Assembly (NCBI GenBank): GCA_031281195.1 | Contig: JAITFS010000227.1 | Span: 1 to 36,321 of the forward strand | Direction: 5' to 3' | Source of the DNA: Oscillospiraceae bacterium | GTDB lineage: Bacteria; Bacillota; Clostridia; Oscillospirales; Oscillospiraceae | DNA: 36,321 nucleotides | Part shown: positions 27,417-36,321 of the stretch, in pieces | Layout of the letters: each line of letters opens with the position of its first letter | How positions within the stretch are numbered: position 1 is the first letter of the stretch | Made by a program: the position numbers and the translations under genes | Notes under the pieces: model-generated | The model's input: the letters and a program-made list of their open reading frames with translations, nothing else | Database searches by the model: none | What the model was told of the DNA's origin: nothing

Positions 27417-30400
27417 ATGCCAAAAGATGTTCTTTATGGAAAAACCCTAAGAAAGAGTTACGCAAAAACTGAAGAAGTCAGAGAAATGCCAAATCTCCTT
27501 GAGATTCAAAAGCATTCCTATGGCTGGTTTTTTGAAACAGGACTTCGTGAAGTTTTTCGCGATGTCGCAGCAATAGTTGACCACACAGGCAGTCTCGAAC
27601 TGACATTCATCGACTTTAGTATGACTGATACACCAAAGTACTCGATTGAAGAATGTAAAGCACGAGACACAACGTATGCCGCACCAATCAAGGTCAGTGT
27701 ACGTTTACGCAACAGAGAAACTGAGGAAATTAAAGAGCAGGAAATCTTCATGGGTGATTTTCCGCTTATGACACATGCCGGTACATTTATTATAAATGGT
27801 GCAGAGCGTGTTGTTGTTTCTCAGATTATCCGCTCACCAAGCGTATACTTTGAGAAAAGAACTGACCTGAAAACCGCAATTACAATATATACAGCACAAC
27901 TAATCCCGTATCGTGGAGCATGGCTTGAGTTTGAAACTGATGCATCAGATGCATTTTACGCACGAATTGATAAAAACAGAAAACTATTAGTTTCATGGTT
28001 ATTAAGAGCAGTCGGAAAACAAACTGACGATGAGTTTTCCAAGCTTTCTACCTGCGGAGCAGAAAACGGAGCAGAAACAAATGCACAACTTACAGAAATC
28101 TTCGGCGATGATGAACGAATCCGTGCAACTATTGAAAAAGACACATGCGCAACAGCCGACGAAGCACTTATCGAACTGTACAGAAGACTACGCCCCGGAG
28201 ACCCGCCAACTGTAGAAAGTGCTCAAACATTACTAAATAACTTGTTCTTTGATTCACGCCGTTATGATATTTCAACTGTTGGGCGTTATAAGTTTAATAA
28301 AAAACTTGCATTATGGTCAAGACTTATAAACCAAGTTTTAACAAGACCGATTACCAATCCGTTAACCGGTGAAATAGTAGCAGAAACAGGGGAGCGAATC
28401 ACTCGCGCTCGTGCCATTGAGATTGACAGACTAGGTGTAAATGATGCTTTTGTTAGTGTAGACGGACGTGAGGTCAAGATTTTTTCAAACGGAATGGTAG
28501 AGCTTAATGGTTTTGTCGATTTTGACCCACTTGCCGAGCTTGGAATAAAAGAAAGAGTCAGATTTATCAAGCTTCGTGAGCTTTTAGAAAACTTTGAAGG
28601 CGAAGACCTTAAAGAAGCAATTACTGACAATATCGACTCGCTTATTCCAAAACATCTAATTCCTGATGATATTTTCGCATCGGTTAACTACCTTAACTGT
28701 ATCACTCATGGAATCGGCGAACCGGATGACATTGACCACCTTGGTAACAGACGTTTAAGAAGTGTTGGTGAGCTGCTCCAAAATCAATTCCGTGTTGGTT
28801 TTTCAAGAATGGAGCGTGTTATCCGCGAAAGAATGACACTTCAAGATTTGGATATTATCACGCCACAATCACTGATAAATATCAGACCTGTCACAGCAGC
28901 GGTAAAAGAGTTTTTCGGATCGTCACCACTGTCACAATTTATGGATCAAACAAACCCGCTTGCAGAATTAACACATAAACGCCGTTTATCCGCTTTAGGT
29001 CCCGGTGGTTTGTCCAGAGAACGTGCAAGCTTTGACGTTCGTGACGTTCACTACAGTCACTACGGGCGTATGTGTCCGATTGAAACGCCGGAAGGTCCAA
29101 ACATTGGTCTTATATCTTATCTTTCATCTTATGCCCGTGTAAACGAATACGGATTTATAGTTGCACCATTCAGAAAAGTTGACAAAAAAACTTTATGCGT
29201 AACAGATGAGGTTGTTTATTTAACAGCTGATATGGAGGATAATTACATCATTGCTCAAGCAACAGAACCACTCGGTAAGGACGGTTTGCTCCTAAACGAG
29301 CGTATAACTTGCCGTCATCGTGATGAAATCTTAGAGGTTGATCGTGATATGATTGACTTCCTGGACGTTTCACCGAGTATGATGGTATCTATCGCAACAG
29401 CCATGATTCCGTTTTTAGAAAACGACGATGCAAACCGTGCTCTTATGGGTGCAAACATGCAGCGTCAGGCAGTGCCGCTCTTAATACCGGAAGCACCGAT
29501 AGTTGCAACAGGTATCGAGCATAAATGTGCTGTTGACTCAACCGTTGTTGTTGCCGCACCGGGTGAAGGTGAGGTTACTTATGTATCATCAACAAATATT
29601 CGTATAAAATATGATGATAAGGACATTGGTGTTGTTGACCACGAGCTTGCGAAGTTTTCTCGCAGTAACCAGGGTACATGCACAACACAGCGCCCGATTG
29701 TATCTGTTGGTGACCGCGTTACAAAGGACGAGATTATCGCAGACGGCCCATCCACATGTAACGGCGAGATTTCTCTCGGAAAAAACATTCTCGTTGGGTT
29801 TATGACATGGGAAGGCTACAACTACGAGGATGCTATTCTTATAAATGAACGCCTTGCGATGGACGACGTTTTCACATCAATACATATTGAAGAGCATGAG
29901 ATAGATGCCCGCGATACAAAACTAGGTCCGGAAGAAATCACACGTGATATCCCGGGTGTTGGTGAGGATGCTCTGCGTTATCTTGATGAAAACGGTATCA
30001 TATTTATAGGTGCCGAGGTGCAAGCAGGTGATATTTTAGTCGGTAAGGTCACACCAAAGGGTGAAACAGACTTAACACCGGAGGAAAGACTGCTCCGTGC
30101 GATTTTCGGTGAAAAAGCACGTGAGGTTCGTGATACATCTCTAAAAGTACCACATGGCGAAAGTGGAATTGTTGTTGACGTAAAGGTTTTCACAAGAAAA
30201 AATGGCGACGAACTAAATCCCGGTGTTAACATGGTTGTTCGTTGTTATATTGCTCACAAAAGAAAAATCAGTGTCGGTGATAAAATGGCAGGCCGTCACG
30301 GTAATAAAGGTGTTGTTTCACGTATATTACCAAAAGAGGATATGCCATACATGCCTGACGGTACATCACTTGATATTATTCTTAATCCGCTAGGAGTTCC

Positions 30401-31220
30401 GTCACGTATGAATATCGGACAGGTTCTTGAGGTTCACCTTGGTTACGCTGCAAAAACTCTAGGTTGGAATGTTGCAACACCAATATTTAACGGTGCAAAC
30501 GAACAAGATATTTGGGACACCTTAAAACATGCAGGATTACGTGAAGACGGTAAAAGTATTCTCTACGACGGGCGAACAGGTGAGCCGTTTGACAACCCTG
30601 TCACAGTCGGTTATGTATACTTCCTCAAGCTCCACCACCTTGTTGACGACAAAATTCACGCACGTTCAACAGGACCTTACAGCTTGGTCACACAGCAACC
30701 GCTAGGTGGTAAGGCACAGTTTGGCGGTCAACGTTTCGGTGAGATGGAGGTTTGGGCACTAGAAGCTTATGGTGCTGCATACACCTTGCAAGAAATCCTT
30801 ACTGTCAAATCCGACGACGTTATGGGTCGTGTAAGGACTTATGAAGCAATAGTTAAAGGTCTTAATATTCCAAAACCCGGTGTGCCGGAGTCCTTTAAGG
30901 TTCTGGTTAAGGAATTACAATCACTATGTCTTGATGTGCGTGTTCTTGATGAAAACGGCATGAAGATTGACCTCAAGGGTGAAGAATACGAAAACCAAAA
31001 CGATGCCTTCCGTGACGATAGCCAATACCAGCAGGGTAATGAGGAAGCATTTATAAGACGCGGGTACTCGGTACACGATGCTGATGAAGCTCCCGGCGGA
31101 TATGACGAAGGTTACGAGGAAGAGGAAGAAACAGACAGTGAGTTGGAATCTGCTCTCGAAGAGGAGTTTGGAGACTTTATTGATTTCGATCAAAGTGGAG
31201 ATAAGGAGGAAACTGAATAA
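27417..31220 (+). CDS. rpoB: DNA-directed RNA polymerase subunit beta
   Basis: [78 protein letters not shown] at 27417 with gaggtg RBS (ORF track starts at 27387). Confidence 0.98.
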   Translation: MPKDVLYGKTLRKSYAKTEEVREMPNLLEIQKHSYGWFFETGLREVFRDVAAIVDHTGSLELTFIDFSMTDTPKYSIEECKARDTTYAAPIKVSVRLRNRETEEIKEQEIFMGDFPLMTHAGTFIINGAERVVVSQIIRSPSVYFEKRTDLKTAITIYTAQLIPYRGAWLEFETDASDAFYARIDKNRKLLVSWLLRAVGKQTDDEFSKLSTCGAENGAETNAQLTEIFGDDERIRATIEKDTCATADEALIELYRRLRPGDPPTVESAQTLLNNLFFDSRRYDISTVGRYKFNKKLALWSRLINQVLTRPITNPLTGEIVAETGERITRARAIEIDRLGVNDAFVSVDGREVKIFSNGMVELNGFVDFDPLAELGIKERVRFIKLRELLENFEGEDLKEAITDNIDSLIPKHLIPDDIFASVNYLNCITHGIGEPDDIDHLGNRRLRSVGELLQNQFRVGFSRMERVIRERMTLQDLDIITPQSLINIRPVTAAVKEFFGSSPLSQFMDQTNPLAELTHKRRLSALGPGGLSRERASFDVRDVHYSHYGRMCPIETPEGPNIGLISYLSSYARVNEYGFIVAPFRKVDKKTLCVTDEVVYLTADMEDNYIIAQATEPLGKDGLLLNERITCRHRDEILEVDRDMIDFLDVSPSMMVSIATAMIPFLENDDANRALMGANMQRQAVPLLIPEAPIVATGIEHKCAVDSTVVVAAPGEGEVTYVSSTNIRIKYDDKDIGVVDHELAKFSRSNQGTCTTQRPIVSVGDRVTKDEIIADGPSTCNGEISLGKNILVGFMTWEGYNYEDAILINERLAMDDVFTSIHIEEHEIDARDTKLGPEEITRDIPGVGEDALRYLDENGIIFIGAEVQAGDILVGKVTPKGETDLTPEERLLRAIFGEKAREVRDTSLKVPHGESGIVVDVKVFTRKNGDELNPGVNMVVRCYIAHKRKISVGDKMAGRHGNKGVVSRILPKEDMPYMPDGTSLDIILNPLGVPSRMNIGQVLEVHLGYAAKTLGWNVATPIFNGANEQDIWDTLKHAGLREDGKSILYDGRTGEPFDNPVTVGYVYFLKLHHLVDDKIHARSTGPYSLVTQQPLGGKAQFGGQRFGEMEVWALEAYGAAYTLQEILTVKSDDVMGRVRTYEAIVKGLNIPKPGVPESFKVLVKELQSLCLDVRVLDENGMKIDLKGEEYENQNDAFRDDSQYQQGNEEAFIRRGYSVHDADEAPGGYDEGYEEEEETDSELESALEEEFGDFIDFDQSGDKEETE

Positions 31221-34200
31221 TGAGCTTCTTACCTTTTGATGCAATGCAAATAGGACTTGCCTCCCCGGAAATGATACGCACATGGTCAAGCGGGGAAGTA
31301 AAAAAACCTGAAACAATCAACTACAGAACATTAAAGCCTGAACGTGACGGATTATTCTGCGAAAGAATATTCGGACCGTCAAAGGACTGGGAATGTCACT
31401 GCGGTAAGTTTAAGAAAATCCGCTACAAAGGGAAAATCTGCGACCGTTGTGGTGTTGAGATTACAAAATCAAATGTTCGCCGTGAGCGAATGGGTCATAT
31501 CGACCTTGCAGCACCTGTATCTCATATTTGGTACTTTAAAGGAATCCCGTCAAGAATGGGATTACTGCTCGACATAACACCACGCGTGCTTGAAAAAGTG
31601 CTGTATTTCGCAACATATATAGTTATTGATGAGGGTGATACACCACTCAAGAAAAATCAGATTCTCACAGAAAAAGAATATCGTGAAATGCGTGAGAAAT
31701 ATGAAGATGACTTTAGAGCCGGAATGGGTGCAGAAGCAATACGTGATCTTTTATTAGATTTAGATATTGAAGCATTTTCCGAGCAACTAAAAATCGAGGT
31801 TAAAGCAGCTACAGGTCAGAAAAAAGCAAAGCTTGTCAAACGTCTTGAAGTTGTCGAAGCGTTCCGCACATCAGGAAATGACCCGACATGGATGATTATT
31901 GACACACTTCCTGTTATTCCGCCTGAAATTCGTCCGATGGTTCAGCTTGACGGTGGACGTTTTGCAACATCAGACCTTAACGACCTATACAGACGTGTTA
32001 TCAACAGAAATAACCGCTTAAAAAGGCTTATTCAGCTTCAAGCTCCCGATATTATCGTAAGAAACGAAAAAAGAATGTTACAGGAAGCCGTTGATGCTCT
32101 TATTGATAATGGCAGACGCGGACGTCCGGTTACAGGTGCAAACTCCAGAGCGTTAAAATCCTTATCAGATATGCTCAAGGGTAAGCAAGGCAGATTTAGA
32201 CAAAACCTTCTTGGAAAACGTGTTGATTATTCGGGACGAAGTGTTATTGTTGTAGGCCCTGAGTTAAAGCTTTATCAGTGCGGTGTACCTAAAGAAATGG
32301 CAATCGAGCTTTTCAGACCGTTTGTTATGAAAAAACTCGTTGAAGACGGTAATGCAAGCAACATCAAATCCGCTAAGAAAATGGTTGATAAAGGTGTTAC
32401 ACATGTTTGGGATGCTCTTGAGGTTGTCATAAAAGACCACCCTGTACTTCTAAACAGAGCACCTACATTGCACAGACTGGGAATACAAGCGTTTGAACCT
32501 GTGCTGGTTGAAGGTCGTGCGCTTATGCTTCACCCGCTCGTTTGCTCAGCTTATAATGCTGACTTTGACGGTGACCAGATGGCAATTCACGTTCCGCTAT
32601 CGGCAGAAGCACAAGCAGAAGCCAGAATCTTGATGCTTTCTGCAAACAATCTCTTGCATCCAAAGGATGGTCATCCTGTTACAGTTCCGACACATGATAT
32701 GATTCTTGGTTCATATTATTTAACATTTCTTAGAGAAGATGAGCATGGTGCAGGGAAGTTCTTTGTTTCACCAAATGAAGCCCTAATGGCATATCAATGT
32801 GGTGATGTAAATGTACATGCTCCGATAAATGTTCGTATTACAAAAGAAATAAATGGTGAGCTACGATACAAAACTGTTAAAACAACAGTTGGTAGAATTA
32901 TTTTTAACGAACCTCTGCCACAGGATTTAGGTTATGTTGACAGAACTAATCCCGATAATATTTTCGAATATGAAATCGACTTTAGAACGGATAAAAAAGA
33001 ACTCGAAAGAATTATTGAACGTTGCATAGCAAAGCATGGTTTTACAAGGTCTGCATCTGTTCTTGACAAAATCAAGGCTCTTGGATTTAAGTTCTCAACA
33101 CAAGGTGCAATTACAATCTCAATCGCTGATATGACAGTTCCCGATGCCAAGTGGGAGCTAATCAGACAAACCGAGAAAAAAGTTATTGAAATTGAAAATC
33201 ACTACAAGCGTGGATTTATCACTGATGATGAACGTTACCGCCTTGTTGTTGACGAGTGGGAAAGAACAACATCAGAGGTTACCGCCGCTCTTGCCAACAC
33301 TCTTGACGAGTTTAATCCTGTTAAGATGATGGCAGCATCAGGAGCAAGAGGTAGTGAGAATCAAATCAGACAGCTTGCAGGTATGAGGGGGCTTGTACAA
33401 AATACAATCGGACGTACAATCGAAATCCCGATTAAAGCAAACTTCCGTGAGGGTCTCACAGTTCTTGAATACTTTGTATCCTCCAGAGGTGCAAGAAAGG
33501 GTCTTGCAGATACAGCACTTCGTACTGCTGACTCAGGTTACCTCACACGCCGTCTGGTCGACGTTTCGCAAGATGTTATTGTACGTGAAAAAGACTGCGG
33601 AACTCATGAAGGTATTGTCGCACGGGAGGTCTACGAAGAAGGCAAGGGTGTAATTTCAACATTTGGTGCTGTAATTCACGGACGTTTTCCTGCAAATGAT
33701 ATAGTTGACGAAAAAACCGGTGAATTACTCTTTACACGTAGCCACATGCTTATAAACAGTGATTCGATTAAGCTCCTGGAGCGTGGTATTGATTCTGTTA
33801 TAGTCCGTACCGCAATGGATTGTGAATCCCGTAGTGGTATCTGTGCAATGTGTTACGGTATAAACCTTGCAACCGGAACAGGCGTTTCTATCGGTGAAGC
33901 TGTTGGTGTTATCGCTGCTCAATCAATTGGTGAGCCGGGTACACAGCTTACAATGAGAACATTCCACACCGGTGGTATAACAGGTGACGACATAACGCAA
34001 GGTCTTCCACGTGTTGAGGAGCTATTTGAAGCACGTAAGCCTAAGAAAATGGCAATTTTGTCAGAAATTGACGGTTTAATTGAAATTGAAGAAACAAGAA
34101 GAAATGCAATAATTTCAATATCAGTCATAAATCAAGAATCCGGTGATGTCCGCGCATACCAAACACCATATTTCTCAGGTATCAGAGTGAAAAACGGTGA

Positions 34201-34837
34201 TACTGTTAAAGCAGGTGACAAGCTTACCGACGGTGCTCTTAATCCACATGACATCATGCGTATTCTCGGTAAAGCCGCAACCCAGGCTTATATAATCTCT
34301 GAGGTGCAAATCGTTTACCGTCAGCAAGGTGTTGACATCAACGATAAACATATTGAAGTCATAGTTCGTCAAATGATGAGAAAAGTTAAAATCGAGGACG
34401 GTGGCGATACAGATTTACTTGCAGGTATGACTGTTAATTCTGACGAGTTTAAGGCTGCAAATGCAGCAATAACAAAAAGAATTGAAGAAGGTGAAGAGGA
34501 GCTTCGCTGCGCTGATGCTTCACCACTTCTTATGGGTATCACAAAAGCATCACTCGCAACCGAGTCCTTCTTGTCTGCCGCATCCTTCCAGGAGACAACA
34601 AAAGTCTTGACTGAGGCTGCAATTAAAGGTAAGGTAGACAGACTCACCGGTCTTAAGGAAAACGTTATTATCGGTAAGCTCGTTCCTGCAGGTAGTGGAC
34701 TTGCCATATACCGTAAATTCGACAGCGACATTGAATACGGCGGAAAGAGTTACACACTCACAGGCTACGAGGGTAATTATGATTATGATGATGATGTTGA
34801 CACATCAGTTCTCATCGGCTACGGCAACGCTCTATAA
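31220..34837 (+). CDS. rpoC: DNA-directed RNA polymerase subunit beta'
   Basis: [73 protein letters not shown] overlap with rpoB. Confidence 0.98.
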   Translation: MSFLPFDAMQIGLASPEMIRTWSSGEVKKPETINYRTLKPERDGLFCERIFGPSKDWECHCGKFKKIRYKGKICDRCGVEITKSNVRRERMGHIDLAAPVSHIWYFKGIPSRMGLLLDITPRVLEKVLYFATYIVIDEGDTPLKKNQILTEKEYREMREKYEDDFRAGMGAEAIRDLLLDLDIEAFSEQLKIEVKAATGQKKAKLVKRLEVVEAFRTSGNDPTWMIIDTLPVIPPEIRPMVQLDGGRFATSDLNDLYRRVINRNNRLKRLIQLQAPDIIVRNEKRMLQEAVDALIDNGRRGRPVTGANSRALKSLSDMLKGKQGRFRQNLLGKRVDYSGRSVIVVGPELKLYQCGVPKEMAIELFRPFVMKKLVEDGNASNIKSAKKMVDKGVTHVWDALEVVIKDHPVLLNRAPTLHRLGIQAFEPVLVEGRALMLHPLVCSAYNADFDGDQMAIHVPLSAEAQAEARILMLSANNLLHPKDGHPVTVPTHDMILGSYYLTFLREDEHGAGKFFVSPNEALMAYQCGDVNVHAPINVRITKEINGELRYKTVKTTVGRIIFNEPLPQDLGYVDRTNPDNIFEYEIDFRTDKKELERIIERCIAKHGFTRSASVLDKIKALGFKFSTQGAITISIADMTVPDAKWELIRQTEKKVIEIENHYKRGFITDDERYRLVVDEWERTTSEVTAALANTLDEFNPVKMMAASGARGSENQIRQLAGMRGLVQNTIGRTIEIPIKANFREGLTVLEYFVSSRGARKGLADTALRTADSGYLTRRLVDVSQDVIVREKDCGTHEGIVAREVYEEGKGVISTFGAVIHGRFPANDIVDEKTGELLFTRSHMLINSDSIKLLERGIDSVIVRTAMDCESRSGICAMCYGINLATGTGVSIGEAVGVIAAQSIGEPGTQLTMRTFHTGGITGDDITQGLPRVEELFEARKPKKMAILSEIDGLIEIEETRRNAIISISVINQESGDVRAYQTPYFSGIRVKNGDTVKAGDKLTDGALNPHDIMRILGKAATQAYIISEVQIVYRQQGVDINDKHIEVIVRQMMRKVKIEDGGDTDLLAGMTVNSDEFKAANAAITKRIEEGEEELRCADASPLLMGITKASLATESFLSAASFQETTKVLTEAAIKGKVDRLTGLKENVIIGKLVPAGSGLAIYRKFDSDIEYGGKSYTLTGYEGNYDYDDDVDTSVLIGYGNAL

Positions 34838-34848
34838 GAGTTATTCGT

Positions 34849-34980
34849 AAATCCATGTAGGGGACGTGCCCTGCGCGTCCCGCGATATAAACAAATCCAT
34901 GTAGGAGAAATACCCTGCATGTCCGGAAATACAAACAAATCCATGTAGGGGACGTGCCCTGCGCGTCCCGCGATATATAG
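34849..34980. repeat. Three tandem ~44-bp units each carrying a REP-like palindrome (middle unit degenerate)
   Basis: aaatccatgtaggggacgtgccctgcgcgtcccgcgatataaac type units starting at 34849, 34893 and 34937. Confidence 0.85.
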
Positions 34981-35029
34981 GAATCTATGTTATATAGGAA
35001 AAACAAAAACAGAAGAAAGGAGGGAAATA

Positions 35030-35449
35030 ATGCCAACGTTTAATCAGTTAGTCAGAAAGGGTAGAAAGAGACTCACTTACAAATCCACATCACCGGCTAT
35101 GCAAAAAGGTTTAAACACACTTAGAAACGAAGAAACAGACCTGTCTTCATCGCAAAAACGTGGAGTTTGTACAGCAGTCAGAACAGCTACTCCAAAGAAA
35201 CCTAACTCGGCACTTCGCAAAATCGCTCGTGTCAGATTAACCAACGGTCATGAGGTCACAGCATATATACCGGGAGTCGGGCACAACTTACAGGAGCACT
35301 CAGTTGTTATGATTCGTGGTGGCCGTGTTAAAGACCTGCCGGGTGTACGTTATCATATCGTGCGTGGTTCATTAGATACACAGGGTGTAGAAGGCCGCCA
35401 GCAATCCAGGTCAAAATACGGAGCAAAAAGACCTAAAGGTGCAAAATAG
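35030..35449 (+). CDS. rpsL: 30S ribosomal protein S12
   Basis: [72 protein letters not shown]; ggagg RBS. Confidence 0.98.
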   Translation: MPTFNQLVRKGRKRLTYKSTSPAMQKGLNTLRNEETDLSSSQKRGVCTAVRTATPKKPNSALRKIARVRLTNGHEVTAYIPGVGHNLQEHSVVMIRGGRVKDLPGVRYHIVRGSLDTQGVEGRQQSRSKYGAKRPKGAK

Positions 35450-35676
35450 CAAATACTAACTTTATGTCCGACATGACATAGCGTTACTTCGCTCGCATTA
35501 TAAAGAATGTAACACATTCTTCTAATCGCGAAAAAAGTCTCGTTTTATATAGAAAATCATGCGGCATATATCGGATAGAGAGTTTATCCGAAGTACCTAT
35601 GAAACAATGTGAGAATGTTTATCATTTTCTGAATGGCTTGCAAAGCAAGACTGTTATTATTGAGGAGGGAAGTATA

Positions 35677-36147
35677 ATGCCAAGAAGAGGCAGTGTACCC
35701 AAAAGAGAGGTTTTACCGGATCCTGTATATAATTCGGTAATAGTAACAAGATTAGTCAACAGCATAATGCTTGACGGTAAAAAAGGTGTAGCACAAAAGG
35801 TTGTTTATGGTGCGTTTGATATAGTCAAAGAAAAATCTGAAAAAGATCCGCTTGATGTATTTATATTAGCACTTGAAAACATAATGCCAACACTTGAGGT
35901 TAAGGCCCGCCGTGTTGGTGGTGCAACATACCAGGTTCCAATGGAGGTCAGACCGGAAAGACGTCAGGCTCTTGGACTTAGATGGCTGACAAATTACTCC
36001 AGAGCACGCAACGAAAAAACTATGAAAGAACGCCTTGCAGGAGAAATCCTCGATGCTTCAAATAGTGTTGGTGCTGCTGTTAAGAAAAGAGAAGACACGC
36101 ACAAAATGGCAGATGCAAACAAGGCATTTGCACACTACCGCTGGTAA
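35677..36147 (+). CDS. rpsG: 30S ribosomal protein S7
   Basis: [47 protein letters not shown] at 35677 after gaggaggga RBS (ORF track starts at 35599). Confidence 0.97.
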   Translation: MPRRGSVPKREVLPDPVYNSVIVTRLVNSIMLDGKKGVAQKVVYGAFDIVKEKSEKDPLDVFILALENIMPTLEVKARRVGGATYQVPMEVRPERRQALGLRWLTNYSRARNEKTMKERLAGEILDASNSVGAAVKKREDTHKMADANKAFAHYRW

Positions 36148-36164
36148 CAGCTTTAAAAGAAACC

Positions 36165-36209
36165 GTCATTGCGGGTTCAATCTGCACGGCAGGGAGAGCT
36201 CACAATGAC
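36165..36209. repeat. GTCATTGCGGG-type repeat, degenerate copy
   Basis: gtcattgcgggttcaatctgcacggcagggagagctcacaatgac with gtcattg/caatgac ends. Confidence 0.5.
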
Positions 36210-36236
36210 GAACTTTTTTACGAAAGATGAACTATC

Positions 36237-36321
36237 ATGTCCAGAGAATATTCATTAGAAAAAACTCGTAATATTGGCATCATGGCACATATTGATGCAG
36301 GTAAAACAACAACAACAGAGA
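36237..36321 (+). CDS. fusA: Elongation factor G, 3'-truncated by the window edge
   Basis: [28 protein letters not shown]. Confidence 0.95.
   Translation, partial: MSREYSLEKTRNIGIMAHIDAGKTTTTE

Noticed and set aside
34849-34980. CRISPR-like array
   Set aside because: The 44-bp units are tandem with no unique spacers, no cas genes nearby, and each unit is a REP-like palindrome plus AT-rich linker.

Overview
36.3 kb bacterial chromosomal window, probably from a low-GC monoderm (Clostridia-like, inferred from gene content). From left to right: 3' part of tyrS; a plus-strand prepilin operon (1430-12345) headed by a 3,044-aa giant with a class III prepilin signal, GLUG-like and DUF11-like repeats and a 36-cysteine C-terminal domain; an accessory patch with a PIN/antitoxin-like pair and a REP-associated (RAYT/Y1) transposase; a minus-strand type IV pilus machinery cluster (pilO, fused pilM-N, pilC, pilD, pilA-like, pilT, pilB; 14240-22178); two moeA-type genes, the second fused to a periplasmic-binding-protein-like domain; a CPA1-type Na+/H+ antiporter; tRNA-Phe(GAA) on the minus strand; rpoB-rpoC-rpsL-rpsG and the start of fusA. 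Main second-look items: (1) the giant cysteine-rich prepilin; (2) two distant elements (1133-1247 and ~26916-27036) with the same twin-hairpin fold, TCCAT loops and compensatory stem changes, one just after tyrS and one just 3' of tRNA-Phe; (3) a GTAGGGG-headed REP-like palindrome family spread over the window, with two copies translated in frame, in opposite orientations, inside the RAYT gene; (4) tandem arrays of these palindromes between rpoC and rpsL and between pilB and pilT. All calls come from reading the sequence and ORF translations; no database or folding computation was run.
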